From Chaunax sp. Z400 (taxonomy: Eukaryota; Chordata; Actinopteri; Lophiiformes; Chaunacidae): 64,000 bases of DNA. How positions within the stretch are numbered: position 1 is the first letter of the stretch; every line of letters starts with the position of its first letter. The notes under the pieces are model-generated. The model did not search any database and was not told where the DNA came from. It was given only the letters and a program-made list of their open reading frames with translations. The DNA lies in contig CM075194.1 of the NCBI GenBank assembly GCA_037577475.1, positions 22,740,492-22,804,491 on the forward strand, in the 5' to 3' direction. The translations under genes were made by a program, and so were the position numbers. Shown piece after piece: positions 35,930 to 49,500 of the stretch.

Positions 35930-36303
35930 CCCATCCATCCATCCATTCATTTTCTGTAGACGCTTATTCTGTGCAGGGTAGCAGGTGGCTGGAGCCTATC
36001 CCAGCTGACTTTGGGCAAGAGGCGGGGTTCATCCCGGACAAGTCACCAGTTCACCACAGGCTCACATAGAAAGACAAACAACCATTCTCACTCACATTCA
36101 CACCTACGGACAATTTAGACTCACCAATTCACCTATACTGCATGTTCTTGGACTGTGGGAGGAAGCCGGAGAACCCTGTGGGAACCCACGAAGACACGGG
36201 GAGAACATGCAAACTCAACACAGAAAAGTCCCAGGTGCTCAGGTGGATTTGAACCCAGGACCTTCTTGCTATGAGGCAACAGTGCTGCCCACCGTGCCGC
36301 CTG
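35930..36303 (-). mobile_element. SINE-like element, copy 4, near full length
   Basis: On the minus strand it starts 'ggcggcacggtgggcagcac' with a B-box 'gggttcaaatcc'. It continues with the family body ('ttctgtgttgagtttgcatg', 'ttctccccgtgtcttcgtgg', 'gtgaatgtgagtgagaatgg', 'agtcagctgggataggctcc') and ends in 'aatgaatgga' plus a (TGGA)n tail. This is the most complete copy (about 370 bp). Flanks 'ggaaaaagat' (left) and 'ggagaaagat' (right) look like a slightly decayed target-site duplication. Confidence 0.85.
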
Positions 36304-36309
36304 GAGAAA

Positions 36310-39300
36310 GATCAATGAATGCAAAAAAACCCCCAACTTGCCAAATATAGTATCTGAATATACATTTATGTACAAACTGTGGAAATATGTGTGTTATGTA
36401 CGTAATGTATGTAATGACATGCATACAAAAATACAGTTGACGTGGGATAAATATAGATATATCCAGTACATGTGATGAGCCATGCAGCCGCTGAATTAGA
36501 GCACCAACAGCTCTTATGGTCCAATTCAGGCTCTGGCCTGTCGGTATATTCAGTGTGAGCATTGAGGTAATAGGTATTAGTTACTACACACACATAACAG
36601 CAGCACACAGCAGGTTTTATTTTGTATCTTGAAAACCACAACAGAGAGGAGTTTCCTTATGTTTGAGAGCTTTGGCTCCTTCCTCAGAGATGTGGTACAT
36701 TAGCTGAACTTCCCTGATAAAATACTTTGTGTATCAAATTCTCTCTTGTTTGTTTTGATCATTTCATTCACTTTTCAGACACACAATCTTTAGCCAAGTG
36801 AATTTCTCTCGTCTTTCCTTTAGCAGACAGATCCGTGCTTCTTTTCTGTGGCTGTGTACGTATGAACATACATTCCTTCTGTGTCAGCCAGACTTCCCCA
36901 TTAGCTCGCCCGTTTCAGGTCAACAGTAGAGCTGATCAGGGGTCCTGGCTGGAGGGGGATTATCACGCTGGGTCAGACTGTATCCTGCTGGGGTCCGCTG
37001 AGGAATGTGGCCAATCAGCCGGTCAGTCAGTCACGCATCTGCCAGTCAGTCATCTGCCAGCGCTGAGCCAGTCCTCACAGCAGATCAGCCTGGCTCTCTA
37101 TCAGCAACAGTTACTTTATGGGATCTGTATGTTCTTCCTCCCACACACATCCAACCTGATGAAGATGAAGAGCTAACCTCTTATCTTTTCACCCGCCTTG
37201 TCTGTATTTCAGCAGCAGGATCCATTCTGTTACAGCAATTACACTTAATAGAGCTGGGAGAGGAGTTTGGTATTTTCATGTGGGGGAGAGAGTCCCCCCA
37301 GGGGGGAGAGGGGTCAGATGTAGCACTCGATTTGGCGCTGAGTTACAGCCGTTGATGAAATCAGCGTAACTTAAATGTTGGGAGTTGGAAACAAAAAACT
37401 TTGAAAATGTCATCAGGGACTGAAAAGGACAGAGGAGGACAGATTCTCAGCCACATGTTGATAACCCAGAGCATCACAGAGTGGAGGAAACCTGCGGCCT
37501 CCACACCAGAGGGCTGCACCATGAAGAGAAGTAACTGTCCTATCCAGGTAACTTCAGGAGTTACTTTGTTACTCAATTATCTCTCCAAGTTACTTTATCT
37601 CCATCTCCATCTACACAGGCAGCCCTGCAGTCTAATGCTTTAACAGTTTCTGAGATGTAGTCCATGAGTTTAATTTGCTGATCTTAATTGTTTAAAACAT
37701 ATTTAGATTTAGACCAAAAAGACATGAAGCCAGGGGAGGGGGTGATAATCCTTAAAAATTCATTTCTCATTTTAAAGTTACAAACTTTTGAGAATAAATT
37801 CAAAACTGTATTTAGTTTTTTTTCTAGTTTCTATTCCTATCCTAGTTTCTCTATGGTTTGGATGCTTATGACAATATATAATTGTGGGCTAAAATCACAA
37901 GTATTTCCTTTATTGCTGAATTAAATTGTTAAGTATAATGAGATGATGTCATCCACTGAAGGCATAAGCGGCGGCGTCTGTGGTGTGTTGAGGTCGACCC
38001 GGCGTTGCAAAGTAAAGCGACATGTTTCATGTTTTTTTTTCTTGTACATTTATCACTTTAATCCTGGGAATACTTTATAAGGTTTTCCTTGGAATATTAC
38101 CCCATTATCCCTGAATTTGTTGTCTTCGTGGTGATACATTTGGCCATTAACAGTCCATTAGATTTTGGTGGTGATCTGTATCATCATCTGGATCCAAAAT
38201 GTTTTTACATGATTCTAACTTCACGGTTAACGCCTTCAATGATTGGACAAAAATGACATGATGGCATCCTCATAAGATGAAGCACACATCACAGATGAAT
38301 CTTCAAACGTTACTGATCTAGAAAAACTCAAAATGACTTGATTTAAAACATTATATTGCTGCATCCCTTTTGATTCCCCAATGTAAGACAGTCACCCTCC
38401 CAAGACATTAACAACAACTGCCTCTGCAACCACCTGAACTTTAAGCTCAGCAGGTTTGTGTGTCCGAGCCAAAAACATTGGTGGGGGTGACTCGCCTTCG
38501 CTTCAGTCCTTTGACTCCAGGGATGCAAAACTTATTTCCCCCCAGCGGGACACCGCTCATCCACCTCACTCTGGAAATGAGAGAGACGTTCCATTAACGA
38601 GGGGGAAGAACTCCCCGCTTGGCGAGTGAGAGGTGCAAGCGGAGAGCCAATTGCCTGAATGAAATTCCAGGTCGTGATGAGTGGGAAGCTTGTGCAGCTG
38701 TAGACTTGTGTCCAGTCCAAACCTTGGAAGTCACAATCCTCTGGCTCGTTTCTGTTGTCTGCTCTAAGACCTGAAAAGAACTGGATCGACATTCAGATCT
38801 ACAGGAATGTAATCTTCAACCAAATGTCGTGCTCTGATAGGTGTCTGCTTCCATCTAGAGACACTTACAGCTCTTCCTTTCTCAGATTATCACATTGTTC
38901 ATCTCCAAAGTAAACAGATTTCATTCAAATCACAGCCTGGACCTCTGGTGATGGGAGGAGATAAGGGAATAACCCAGAGGAAGTTTGTGTGTGTGTTCAT
39001 GTTTGTGCCTCCAAGGACTAGAGCTCTTTGTCAGGTAGGTCCCTTGTTGTCAGGGTGATAATTTCTTTTCCTGCCTGGCTGGAAGATACAGGCACTTTTA
39101 TCTTTACAGCCACTGGAAACCTCATTTCCTGGTCCAGTTTTCTTTCCAGAGCTCCGGTCCAGTGGCTGTCCCAGCTGCCAGTGCTGAGTCTACGGGGACA
39201 AGCATAGACGACTGAGGGAGGGACGTGGACGGAGACGGGTGGAAGGAAGCAGGGGAAAAACTGTCAAGTCTTGAGTCGCTCCTGATCCACACTAATACAT

Positions 39301-41145
39301 TTGCTTTAGTATTCATGAGAAATAAAGTAATTCCAGAGCAAATTTGTCTCAAAGCATGGTCATAAAACCGTATGTGGGTTTAATACCAGACGAATGACCA
39401 ACAGTCTGAGGCAGTTCTCAGGTCTCTGCAGCGTCTGATATTACTCACCTTGCAAACATCTTTCCCCAAACACTTCACAGCTGCTTTCTGTTTGGATACA
39501 CTCTAGATCGCGTTGTCCATCATGTCAAAACCAGAGCCGTACGAAGAAGAACAGATGACCAGATTGTTTATGGTTTTCTACTTGCTGTTGTTTGACAGAT
39601 ATGTGTGATTGACATGTCTAAAAAAGATCAAACTGCACTTTCATTCTAGGTAATGATGCGTTTCAACTTTCAATGGCAATGGTGGTTATTTAACAATGAA
39701 ACAACGCCCATAATCCCTTGGTGCCACATCATCAAACTACCTCTTCTGCTTCCATTGGTTTGATTAGGAGACCCCTAAAGACAGAAGTGACAGAATCATT
39801 GAATGAGTTTTTTTTTTTTCAAGCATCGAGAGACGAGTCATGAAACCAGCTTTGTAAGCTCTGTACTGCATGGTGCTTTGTGTTAAATGCTAACATGCTG
39901 ATCTTTAGCGGGTAACTTTCATACTAACGTGCTAGCATGTAATAAATAGTCTTAAATGCCAATTATAGAAGTCGAGCTGGCATTAGTTTAGCAGCATGTG
40001 ATCATAAACCCATTAACAGACAAGTTTTGACCCAACAGTGAAGCTAAAGGAAAGCTTAGAGGTCCAGTTTTTAGGGTTTAGGGACATCCAGTGGTGTGAT
40101 AGCAGATCACAACCAATTGAACACACCTAATCTCACCGTCAATCATCACAGATGACCACTCCCTCTGTAGATATAAAAGGCTCATTCTAAGGTAACTAAA
40201 ACACGTTATACACTAAACATGATCATTTATGTTTAATTTCTGCCTCAGTCCTACACACTGGACCTTTTCTGGGATCGTCAAAGTCAATTCATCAAACCAC
40301 AACCTCTGGAAGAAAAAGCTCAAATGACCTGATATTTCACAGGATAAGTGAACATTGTGTTCTGATGAGCTGCTGTGAAAACTCAGGGGATCTCGGAGGT
40401 CAGAGGGATTCATCCTCTGGGAGCCAGAACAATCTGTTAAAAACTTCATGGCAACAGTTGTGGAAATATTTCAGTCTGCACCCAAGGGGTTAATGTCCAG
40501 TATCCCTGATATACCTGGTGAAGTGTCCTCACTAACCTCACCTGGCTGTCCATGACGAGCACACCGAAGCAGACAGCCAAATGAATAACCCTCAGTAGAG
40601 CCTGTATCTGCCAAGACCAAAGAATCCTGCATGTCTTACAAAGACCAGATCTGGATCCCAAACAGAACTCATAAGTCTTCCTCATCTGGATATAGTTGTA
40701 AAACTGTAGGAGACGACTCCCCATTATCTCAGCTGTAGTTACTTGTTTCTAGTCCTATTTATTTATATGGAGATCATCCCCAACAGATACATACTTGATC
40801 CAGCAGGTCCAGATCATGATAATAAATTTGTGATTTTGTTGCATCATGACTTAAAGATTATTTCCAGAGGGAGTAGAAAGAAATGTCTAAAATGCCCTGT
40901 CCTGCAATCCTAAGGAAAATTATTAAAAAACAAAATCTTAGATCCTCCTCAAACCCACCAACAATCACAGCTGAAAAAACATTATCTCCTTGGTAGAAAT
41001 AATAAAACTGCATAATTTCTAGGAGCAAAATAAAAACAGCAAAATGTCTGAACAGTTTTTAAAGGACTGTGACTTCACTCATACTGGTTTCATTTGCTGT
41101 TCAGTAGTAACAGATACAAAGAAAACAGGTACCAACATGTATGAC
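36310..41145. other. Gene-free stretch with scattered repeat traces
   Basis: No exon is supported. About 38150-38250 carries wording of a common fish interspersed repeat ('gattttggtggtgatctgta', 'catctggatccaaaatg'). About 40880-41000 resembles the family at 12490 weakly. A few GC-richer islands (37000-37340, 38560-38660) have no splice-bounded frames that I can defend. Confidence 0.45.
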
Positions 41146-41149
41146 TGTA

Positions 41150-43436
41150 ATTCAAACGTGGCTTATTTATTTATCATTACTGTCGAGAGGCATACAATAC
41201 AGTGCAAACCATTCTTTGGCAAACGTACAATACAAATGTCATGATAGGTACTATTACATCCACACTGACCGCTGGTTAAAGGACAGTGTAGGTAAAGCAT
41301 GTTCAGTCTTGTGGAGCAGTGCATTCCTTTGACACTTGGAGTTTTTTTTTTGGGTGGAAATAAAAAGAGGGAACTACGTTGAAAATAGAAAGTAAAAATG
41401 AACTAATACAACAGATATATGAAAAAGGAGACTGGTAATGAAGAGAGCTCAGAGTGCCTGTAAATGAGACATCCACACACTCATTCATACAGTTAATGAA
41501 AATAATACACACTTTAGGATGTGTACATACAGGTGTTGTTGGAGGAGCCACAGTCTGAAAGTAAACACAGTTTGTACAAACCCGTCCAGTATATTTGAAC
41601 ATACGATATGATACCAATTCACCAGTGCGACTGCCAGCCCAGTAATCCATCTGGAATCCTGAATGGAACATTCCGGAGAGTATTATTTCTGTTTAGTGAC
41701 AGACGCTTGCTCAGGATGTTACCACACAAAGAAAACAATGGAAAAGAAACACTGCAGCTGCAGGCGCCTCACCAGGGAAACAAAAACGTTAGCTGTGTTG
41801 CACTAAACAAGCCGCTGCATGAGAGACGCATTACACTCTGAACACTAACCTGTATGTACACAGCTGACAGTGGACTAGTGTCTCAAGATGGTGCAGACTT
41901 GTTTTGATTGACACTTTATTCCAATCATCAGCATCCCTCCCCCCCACATTAACCTCACTTCCCCTCTCATATGGCTTCCATTACTGAGGAATGAGGGTCA
42001 GAGGGGGATAGAGGAGCCTGTGCTCCACACATGCTCTGCTGAGAGACGTCACTCTGCTCTCAAAATACTGGAACATGAAGGAAGGTGAGCATTTCTAACC
42101 AATTTCAACACTGAGGATGGTCCTCTCGGGGGGGACGACAACATCCAAATACTGTACACACATGAGCAAAAAGGAAAAAAGGTGGAGTTAAGGTGGATGC
42201 TTGACGAAGGAATGCATGCAAGCGTTACGTCGTCTAAACTAGAGCTTGAAAAGGTGCAGGTCTACAACAGCAGAGCAGTCAACAGTTGAACGTGTGTATT
42301 CTGCATGAATAAAAACTGAGAGCGAATGAGAATGAGAATACTGCTATGGTAGAAGAAGCAGTACCACAGGCTGCATCATTGCCTCATTACGTAACATTCT
42401 CACATAGTTTTACAGACAGACATGTGCTATTAATGTCGTTTTTACTAAATCATACATTTGGCTTTACAGGCTGAGGAAAATACTGGGACAAAGTTCACAA
42501 CCTTACAGTGGTAACATTGATATTCTTTCACTGCTTTCTGAAAGCAACATTAAACGTGGAAAGGAGCACAACAGTGCAAGAGCTGGTTGAGTGCCCTGCA
42601 ATGGGGAGCGCTACACGGCTCCACCTCACTCAAGTTCAGGACAGGCCAGCAGAGACGATTAGTCATTAACTAACAGGACAGAGGAGCAGGAATCAGTAGA
42701 CATCTCTTTTGCATTACAAACATTTTCGTAGGGATTCACATTATCTTCATGTTTAAGCATCTCTATACAAAAAGGGAGGAAATAAAAAACATAACATGAT
42801 ATGAAGCACCTTGGATTAAAAGATGAAGTAAATCTAGTCGTAAAACGTCTTTTAGCTTGAATGAAACTATCTCTCAATTGTTATCATAATAAAAGGCATA
42901 TACTGAGTGTATATAGGTTGCTTTGTATACAAAAGACAATACTTTGAAGGTTTGCATATAGTGATTAATGCATGAATTAAAAAGGGTGGAAAATAGCACC
43001 AGTTTTCGGCATCTCTAACCTGAGAACATTTTGTGAGACAACAAGATGGCGGCCGCCTTTGAATCTACTTCCCTTTCCTGCGTGTTGACGGCGAGTGGCC
43101 CTGCGTTTTTGCTGGTTGCAGGAGAGCAAACAGTTTGTTATATGTCAGTTTGTTACACTTCAGGGCCTCAGTGGACTTGTTTGTCCCTCTTGTTTACAAT
43201 CCATCCATCCATCCATCGGTTCAGAGAGAAATCCATCGTCATCGCTGGCTGGTTGTCAGCGAATCTTCATAGCGAGCCTCAGGATGGGGTACAAATGTAA
43301 AGGGGTGCAAAATGAAACAAAACAAAAGCTGAGGCTATTGGGTCTATTGAGGCTGTGGATTAGCACACCTTTATGAGTCTCATCCTCTCTGGGTGTCTGT
43401 GTGTGAATGTATGACTTGTCGGAGGAGTCCTGAGGG
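41150..43436 (-). other. pxdn: 3' UTR of pxdn
   Basis: This is sequence downstream (minus) of the pxdn stop codon. It contains no splice-bounded frame and no recognisable transposon. Candidate poly(A) signals (AATAAA on the minus strand) are at 41915-41920 and 41166-41171; the latter reads AATAAATAAGC. Use of the distal one would give a UTR of about 2.3 kb. The exact end cannot be fixed from sequence alone. Confidence 0.55.
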
Positions 43437-43580
43437 TTATTCATGGTGGCTATCTGCTTTGTGCCTCTTGTCAACATCCGCGTGATTAAGGCACACAGGG
43501 CAACAGGCACCTTTTAGCTTGACGGGCTGTTTGCACTCGGCTGGTGGGCAAGACTCGACAAAGCACGTTACCTGGGCATC
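43437..43580 (-). CDS. pxdn: pxdn terminal exon: VWC domain and stop
   Basis: Acceptor 'ccccag' before 43580; 47 codons and TAA (43439-43437). It encodes DAQVTCFVESCPPAECKQPV, then GACCPVCLNHADVDKRHKA and a HHE end. The cysteine pattern (CF..SCPP..C....GACCPVC) is the second half of the VWC domain that closes PXDN. Its presence argues for pxdn over other animal heme peroxidases. Confidence 0.96.
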   Translation of the reverse strand, partial: DAQVTCFVESCPPAECKQPVKLKGACCPVCLNHADVDKRHKADSHHE

Positions 43581-46500
43581 CTGGGGAAACAGAAGGGACA
43601 ACAGGGCAGTTATTTCATTAGATAAGACTGGATTCATTGTTTAATGTGACTGTGAGGTAGACTAGCCAGCTGCAGGGAAGATATTAAAAATATAGGAAGC
43701 ACAAAAATGAGAGCAACTTAAAATGTGTGGGTATTGTTGTGTAACTGTCAATCAGTATGTGTGTAATCAGATTTGTAAATGTGTAAAATAATCTCTAAAT
43801 GGATACTGAAACTTGTGCATGTGTACAAGAATCTGCAAATGTGTATTCAGAATCTGTGTGCATAATAAGATTTGTAAAATATATGAAAAATCTCCATGTC
43901 TGTACAAAGATTTGTAGATGTGTTTTGAGATTTGTAAATGAATAGACAAATTGTAAATACACAAAGATAAATAAAAAGATAAATCTGTAAATATGTAGAT
44001 GGATCTGTAAATACATAGATAAATCTGTAAATAAATCTGTAAATATGTAGATAAATCTGTAAATACGTAGATATATCTGTAAATATGCAGATAAATATGT
44101 AAATAAATCTGTAAATATGTAGATAAATCTGTAAATATGTAGATATATCTGTAAATATGCAGATAAATATGTAAATAAATCTGTAAATATGTAGATAAAT
44201 CTGTAAATATGTAGATATATCTGTAAATATGCAGATAAATATGTAAATAAATCTGTAAATATGTAGATAAATCTGTAAATATATCTGTAAATATGTAGAT
44301 AAATCTGTAAATAAATCTGTAAATATGCAGATAAATCTGTAAATAAATCTGTGAATATGTAGATAAATCTGTAAATACATAGATAAATATGTAAATAAAT
44401 CTGTAAATATGTAGTTAATCTGTAAATATGTAGATAAATCTGTAAATACATAGATAAATCTGTAAATAAATCTGTAAATATGTAGATAAATCTGTAAATA
44501 TGTAGATAAATCTGTAAATACGTAGATAATCTGTAAATAAATCTGTAAATATGTAGATAAATCTGTAAATACGTAGATAAATCTGTAAATACGTAGATAA
44601 TCTGTAAATAAATCTGTAAATATGTAGATAAATCTTTAAATATGTAGATTAATCTGTAGATAAATCTGTAAATATGTAGATAAATCTGTAAATATGTAGA
44701 TAAATCTGTAGATAAATCTGTAAATATGTAGATAAATCTGTAGATAAATCTGTAAATAAATCTGTAAATATGTAGATAAATCTGTAAATATGTAGATAAA
44801 TCTGTAGATAAATCTGTAGATAAATCTGTAAATACATAGATAAATCTGTAAACATGTAGATAAATCTGCAGAGATCTGAAAATGCAACTTGTCCTTGTAC
44901 CTACATACAGCTAGCTAAGATTCACAAATATTGGACTATGCTGTCATTTTACTAAATGAAAAGCTACAATGTTTACATTTCCCAACCATTTTTGATGATT
45001 AATTCTTTTTAAAGGGTTAATGATGTACGTGACTGTGCCTTCATCAGCTCAGGTATCCATTCATTCCTCATCTTCATTCACCCGCTGTCATACAGAGGTG
45101 GCCTTAGGGCCACCATTATTCGGCTTCTTCCAGCTCTTCCCAGGTCTTACGGGGGAACGTTCAAACAGAGTTGGGGTGTGGAACTCTGTACTAATTACCC
45201 TAAAAGTGCTACTGCAGTGATACTTAAGTTTTCAGGTATGTTATACATACATTTCTATGGTGTGGTGTACAGTTATGATTGAATGGGATTGAAACACTAC
45301 ATATAAAATGTGTGAATGTTTTTAATGTGTGTGGTCATGGGCTGATGAGTTAATTTGCAGGCAGTGTGTTGTGCTTTTCTTTGGCAGAGAACACAAACTG
45401 AAATGTTGACAGGCCTCTTGTGAGGTGACTGATGACTAGAATGAACAGAACAATAAAGTGCTTTGTTTTAGAGCAACAATGATGCGTTGAGCCAAAGTGT
45501 TGTTTCTTTGAATGCCCTTCTGCCTGCCAAATTTAACTATTTCAAAATCCTCCAATTACAGGGAGGTGTGGAGGAGGAACAACAAGAAAAAGAGACACAT
45601 AAAAGAGAAAATGGCAGGTGTGTGCACGGATATGGTGAGAAGAAAAGCAGGAAAAGTGCAACAACAGTCAGGTTGGAAGGAAAGAGAGGACTGCAGACTA
45701 TCAGAGGAAGCCAGGTTTGGCGTGGAGCTGCTACGTTCTTTGCCAGCAGCTGGCAGTGAGAACATTTCAAAGACAAATGAAAGGCAGAGAAGTGGCGGCT
45801 GTGCACAAACACAGTGGGATATACTGGTGCCAGGAGGAGGGTAATACCTCAAGGTGTTGCAAGAGTGCCAGAAAGAGAGAAACTAGGGCACAGACATAGA
45901 TTAGGTTCTGATGGACAGCCAATGAGAATGAGAAACACATGATTTACTTTTTTAGAGTAACATTTGTGTTGTGTGTGAATTATCTGCACAGCATGTCGAT
46001 TAATATGCTGAACATACTCTGCATTCACATGTGGTGCAGGAGTCCTTCTTCCACCGCTCTCCATTTGTTCGCTCGCGTCCTGCACTGTCAGTGCAGTCAG
46101 TCCTGCTCAGACGGGTCTCAAGTCTTTTAATCTGTGGAGATACACGAACAATTACTGAGACAGGCTGTTGTTTCTTGTTACATAATCACTGCCACATGTT
46201 AAAGATACTACCATACTGAATACAATCACACTCTTAAAACTATACGGAGGCAACATATGAAAAACAGGCCCAACAATAAACACTACACTTTTACTGAAAC
46301 ATTCTAATCATATAAGACAAAATGCATTGATTTACAGCCATGTCCATATAAAGATTGATGGATGAAAGACAACAAGAAGATTCTTCATTGTGTAGACTGC
46401 TGTATGTATGAGTCTGACATGGGAAGGCTGTTTACACATTAATCTTAAATTGTCTCTGTGATCATTGAAAACTTGATTTTAAGAGGTGAGACTATGAGCA

Positions 46501-49500
46501 TGATGTGTGACATCACAACTCTTCTAGAAGCCAATCATGGTCCAATATTCAGCCTACAGAAGAGTGATGGAGAACGTGAAGCCTCCAGTGCACAGACACC
46601 GACAAGGGAAACACTTTGTGCAGGAAAGTTAACATATTCATTCTGGATTTTTTAACGAAGGAGAAGGATTTTGACATGGAATTTCTTTTTTCTGGAAAAA
46701 AACAACAACAACTCAGACACATATTTAAGTTCCAAACAGGCTATTTGTACATTTAAATACCATTTTTCTCAACCGGGGTGCCATGGCAGAAAAATATTCC
46801 GATATTGCTGACATCACAGAATTAATTAAAATAAAGAAAAAAGAAAATGCAGCTCATTACTGGCCTCATACATCATCAAAATCAAAGAGGACTTTTCATA
46901 CTTTGAAAGGTGGCGTGACTGAAGAGGTTGAGAAATGTGGATTTAATACATGTATTATCGGGTATTTAAGGATTGTCTGGCATTGAAAGTGTAAAAGTTT
47001 TCATATGATGACGTTTACTGATGTGTCTTTGAAGTATCAGTTAAAATGTAGGCGCTGAGGGGAGAGTTACATTGGGAAAATAAAGATTAATTAATTACAT
47101 GCTACCATAAGTTCAGGTGACTACAAGTAGCTCAGCAAGTTAAAAGACGAGCAAGGACTGAATGGTATTTTACAGCCACAAAAAAGAGTTGAGGTGACAT
47201 TTGAAGTTTAAAAGGTCAAATAAATTCAAGTGTCAACTGAAATGTACGAAGTGAAAGAATGTGAGCTCCAAAGTGTAAAAAAGAGGGCACCAGGTCATAA
47301 AGAGATGGATCGAATTTAGAAACAGCTTAAAGAAGTGTGAGTAATACACCAATCAGAAAAAGACATCTAATCAATCATCCAGTCAATAAGGTATGACATA
47401 CAGGAACAAACAGACAGACAGGTAGGATCCTGCAGCTCCCTTCAAGTATTGAACACCCACAGAATATTTATGTGTACCTGTCTGTTCAGGCTGTGTGTAG
47501 GACAGTGTAGTATGCAGCACAGTAAGCTTTTTGACTTTATTTACAGCTTTATTTTGAAAAAGGACAGGAAACCAGGAGGCAGAGATGGATGACAGGACTG
47601 TCGTGTCTAGACTGGTTGTGAATTGAGCCTCATGCCCCCATGAGGGGAGGTGGGATACTTCCTGACGACTCTCCCACCAAACATGAAAAATGCAAAAAAT
47701 TCACACCTTGATCCAGATCAGCCTTAAAATCTAACCACCTGTTCCCCATTCCAAGGACCCCCTCTCTACAAAATGTAATAACAAGCAGACAAATCTCTTT
47801 GCATTCTGCCTCCTAATCAGCAACACAAACCTTTAAAAGACATTGAGATTAGCGACAAATCACCGGCAGAACCATCAACCAGTGTATTTGGGGTGAAGCA
47901 ACACCTGAATCTGTGTGTGTGTGTGTGTGTGTGTGACGGTACAGTTCGAGACACTCACCTGCTTTCGTAAACTTGTGATTGTCTTCTGCATGTCCGAGAC
48001 AAAGTCCTGGAAGTCGTTGATTGAGGGTTCAGTGCTTTTTCTGGAGGTCACAGTAACATTTATAAGTCTCTCTGCAGCTTCTTCTACGTGACTGAAAAGC
48101 ACAAGCATAAAATCAGGTTCCATTTCTACAACTATCATATCTTTATAGTTTACACTTATTCTGTTTTATGTAGACTTTATACAGCGCATGTTCTGATTTT
48201 GCTTACCAATGCTAACTTAATATCACACAGAGAAAAGGAGCATTTCAGTAACATACAGTCACACACTGACACCAGTGTCTTTCTGAACCTGTCATTATAT
48301 CTACAGTTGGACATCTGAGCTTCACTGTGTAGAATGATGTACAGAGTCTGAAGCAATGAGGCTGTTTCACGATCACAGCTGGAAGTCTATAGTTTCACTG
48401 TGCTCCTTGAAAATATTTTAAATATTTTAACCCTCTAGATTCTCACCCACTTTTTTAGTTACTGGTGCCTAAAATCTATTACAATTTAACTAAAGGCCCA
48501 TTTATGCTTTACGTTAAAAACAGAGCCTTCCATACGTCTTCTGCATTCATTCTGTACTAAATCGAACACGTTTTCGGAGAGCTTACGGATACAGACGAGA
48601 CGGAAGAAACCGTGCAATACATCCAAAAATGGTTGAGGGCAGTGTAGCTACAATTTAAGCAAGGCACGACAAATGTGTACAGAAACAACGAAGAAGAAAA
48701 AAAAGTGAAGCGATAAAGTAAAAAAACCTGGTGATGGTGTGATGATGACAAAATATTCTAAATAGTTATAGGTGTGTAGGCTGGGTAGGAGGGTAGGGTG
48801 ACACTTCACACTATAATGCCCTCATAGTGCCCACAGATCAAGTCAATTTCAGTTTATGTTTAATGGTTATTTCGGCTCTGAAGGATGTTTTTGTGCTGCA
48901 CTAGGTTTCAAAATGCTCGGGACACAGTACAGACCTCCTCAATTATGTTTGTAAATCAGCTACCCATCATTTTGTAACTCACTGATTTATAACACAGAGA
49001 TAGAATCAATGTAGCTGACATGAACTTCATTCATCACAAGAAGAAAACAGTTGTTTTACTGTAAATAGTGGATGAGTAATGACAAAAACAGATTTATCCA
49101 TTTCATTTTTTTGTGTTTGGACCTATTAGCAGTTTTCATTATGGGATATAAAGTCCCTGGAGGGATTACAATAGCAAACGATGGCTTGTTGGAAAAGAAA
49201 ACTGGACAATTGTTAAAGTGAGTCCATGTGTAAATGTGTTACAGACATATTAATCAAAGTATTAGAGTTAGAGTATTAGTGTTGTCCAGTCGTCTTTGAC
49301 TGGAGAGATCCCAGGAACCGAAGAGGAGGACTTATGAGCTTATTTGTGATAAAGTATGACAAATAGTTTGGAACTCAAACATGGCCCAATATTCAGCAAG
49401 TGTCCAAGAGTTCAACTTGTGAAAAATAAAAACTTGTTTTTTGTAGATTCTGATCTTTTGAATGAGGGAGAAGTAATAGGTGCCATTTTAACGATCTTAA

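Noticed and set aside
36835..37355. Overlapping 113- and 116-codon plus-strand frames in a GC-richer patch
   Set aside because: Two frames are open together, there is no convincing acceptor/donor pair around a conserved peptide, and no family is recognisable.
43767..44887. Open frames up to 218 codons on the minus strand (IYRFIYIFTDL-type peptide)
   Set aside because: Translation of an AT-rich tandem array inside the last pxdn intron. Overlapping frames are equally open and show no domain.
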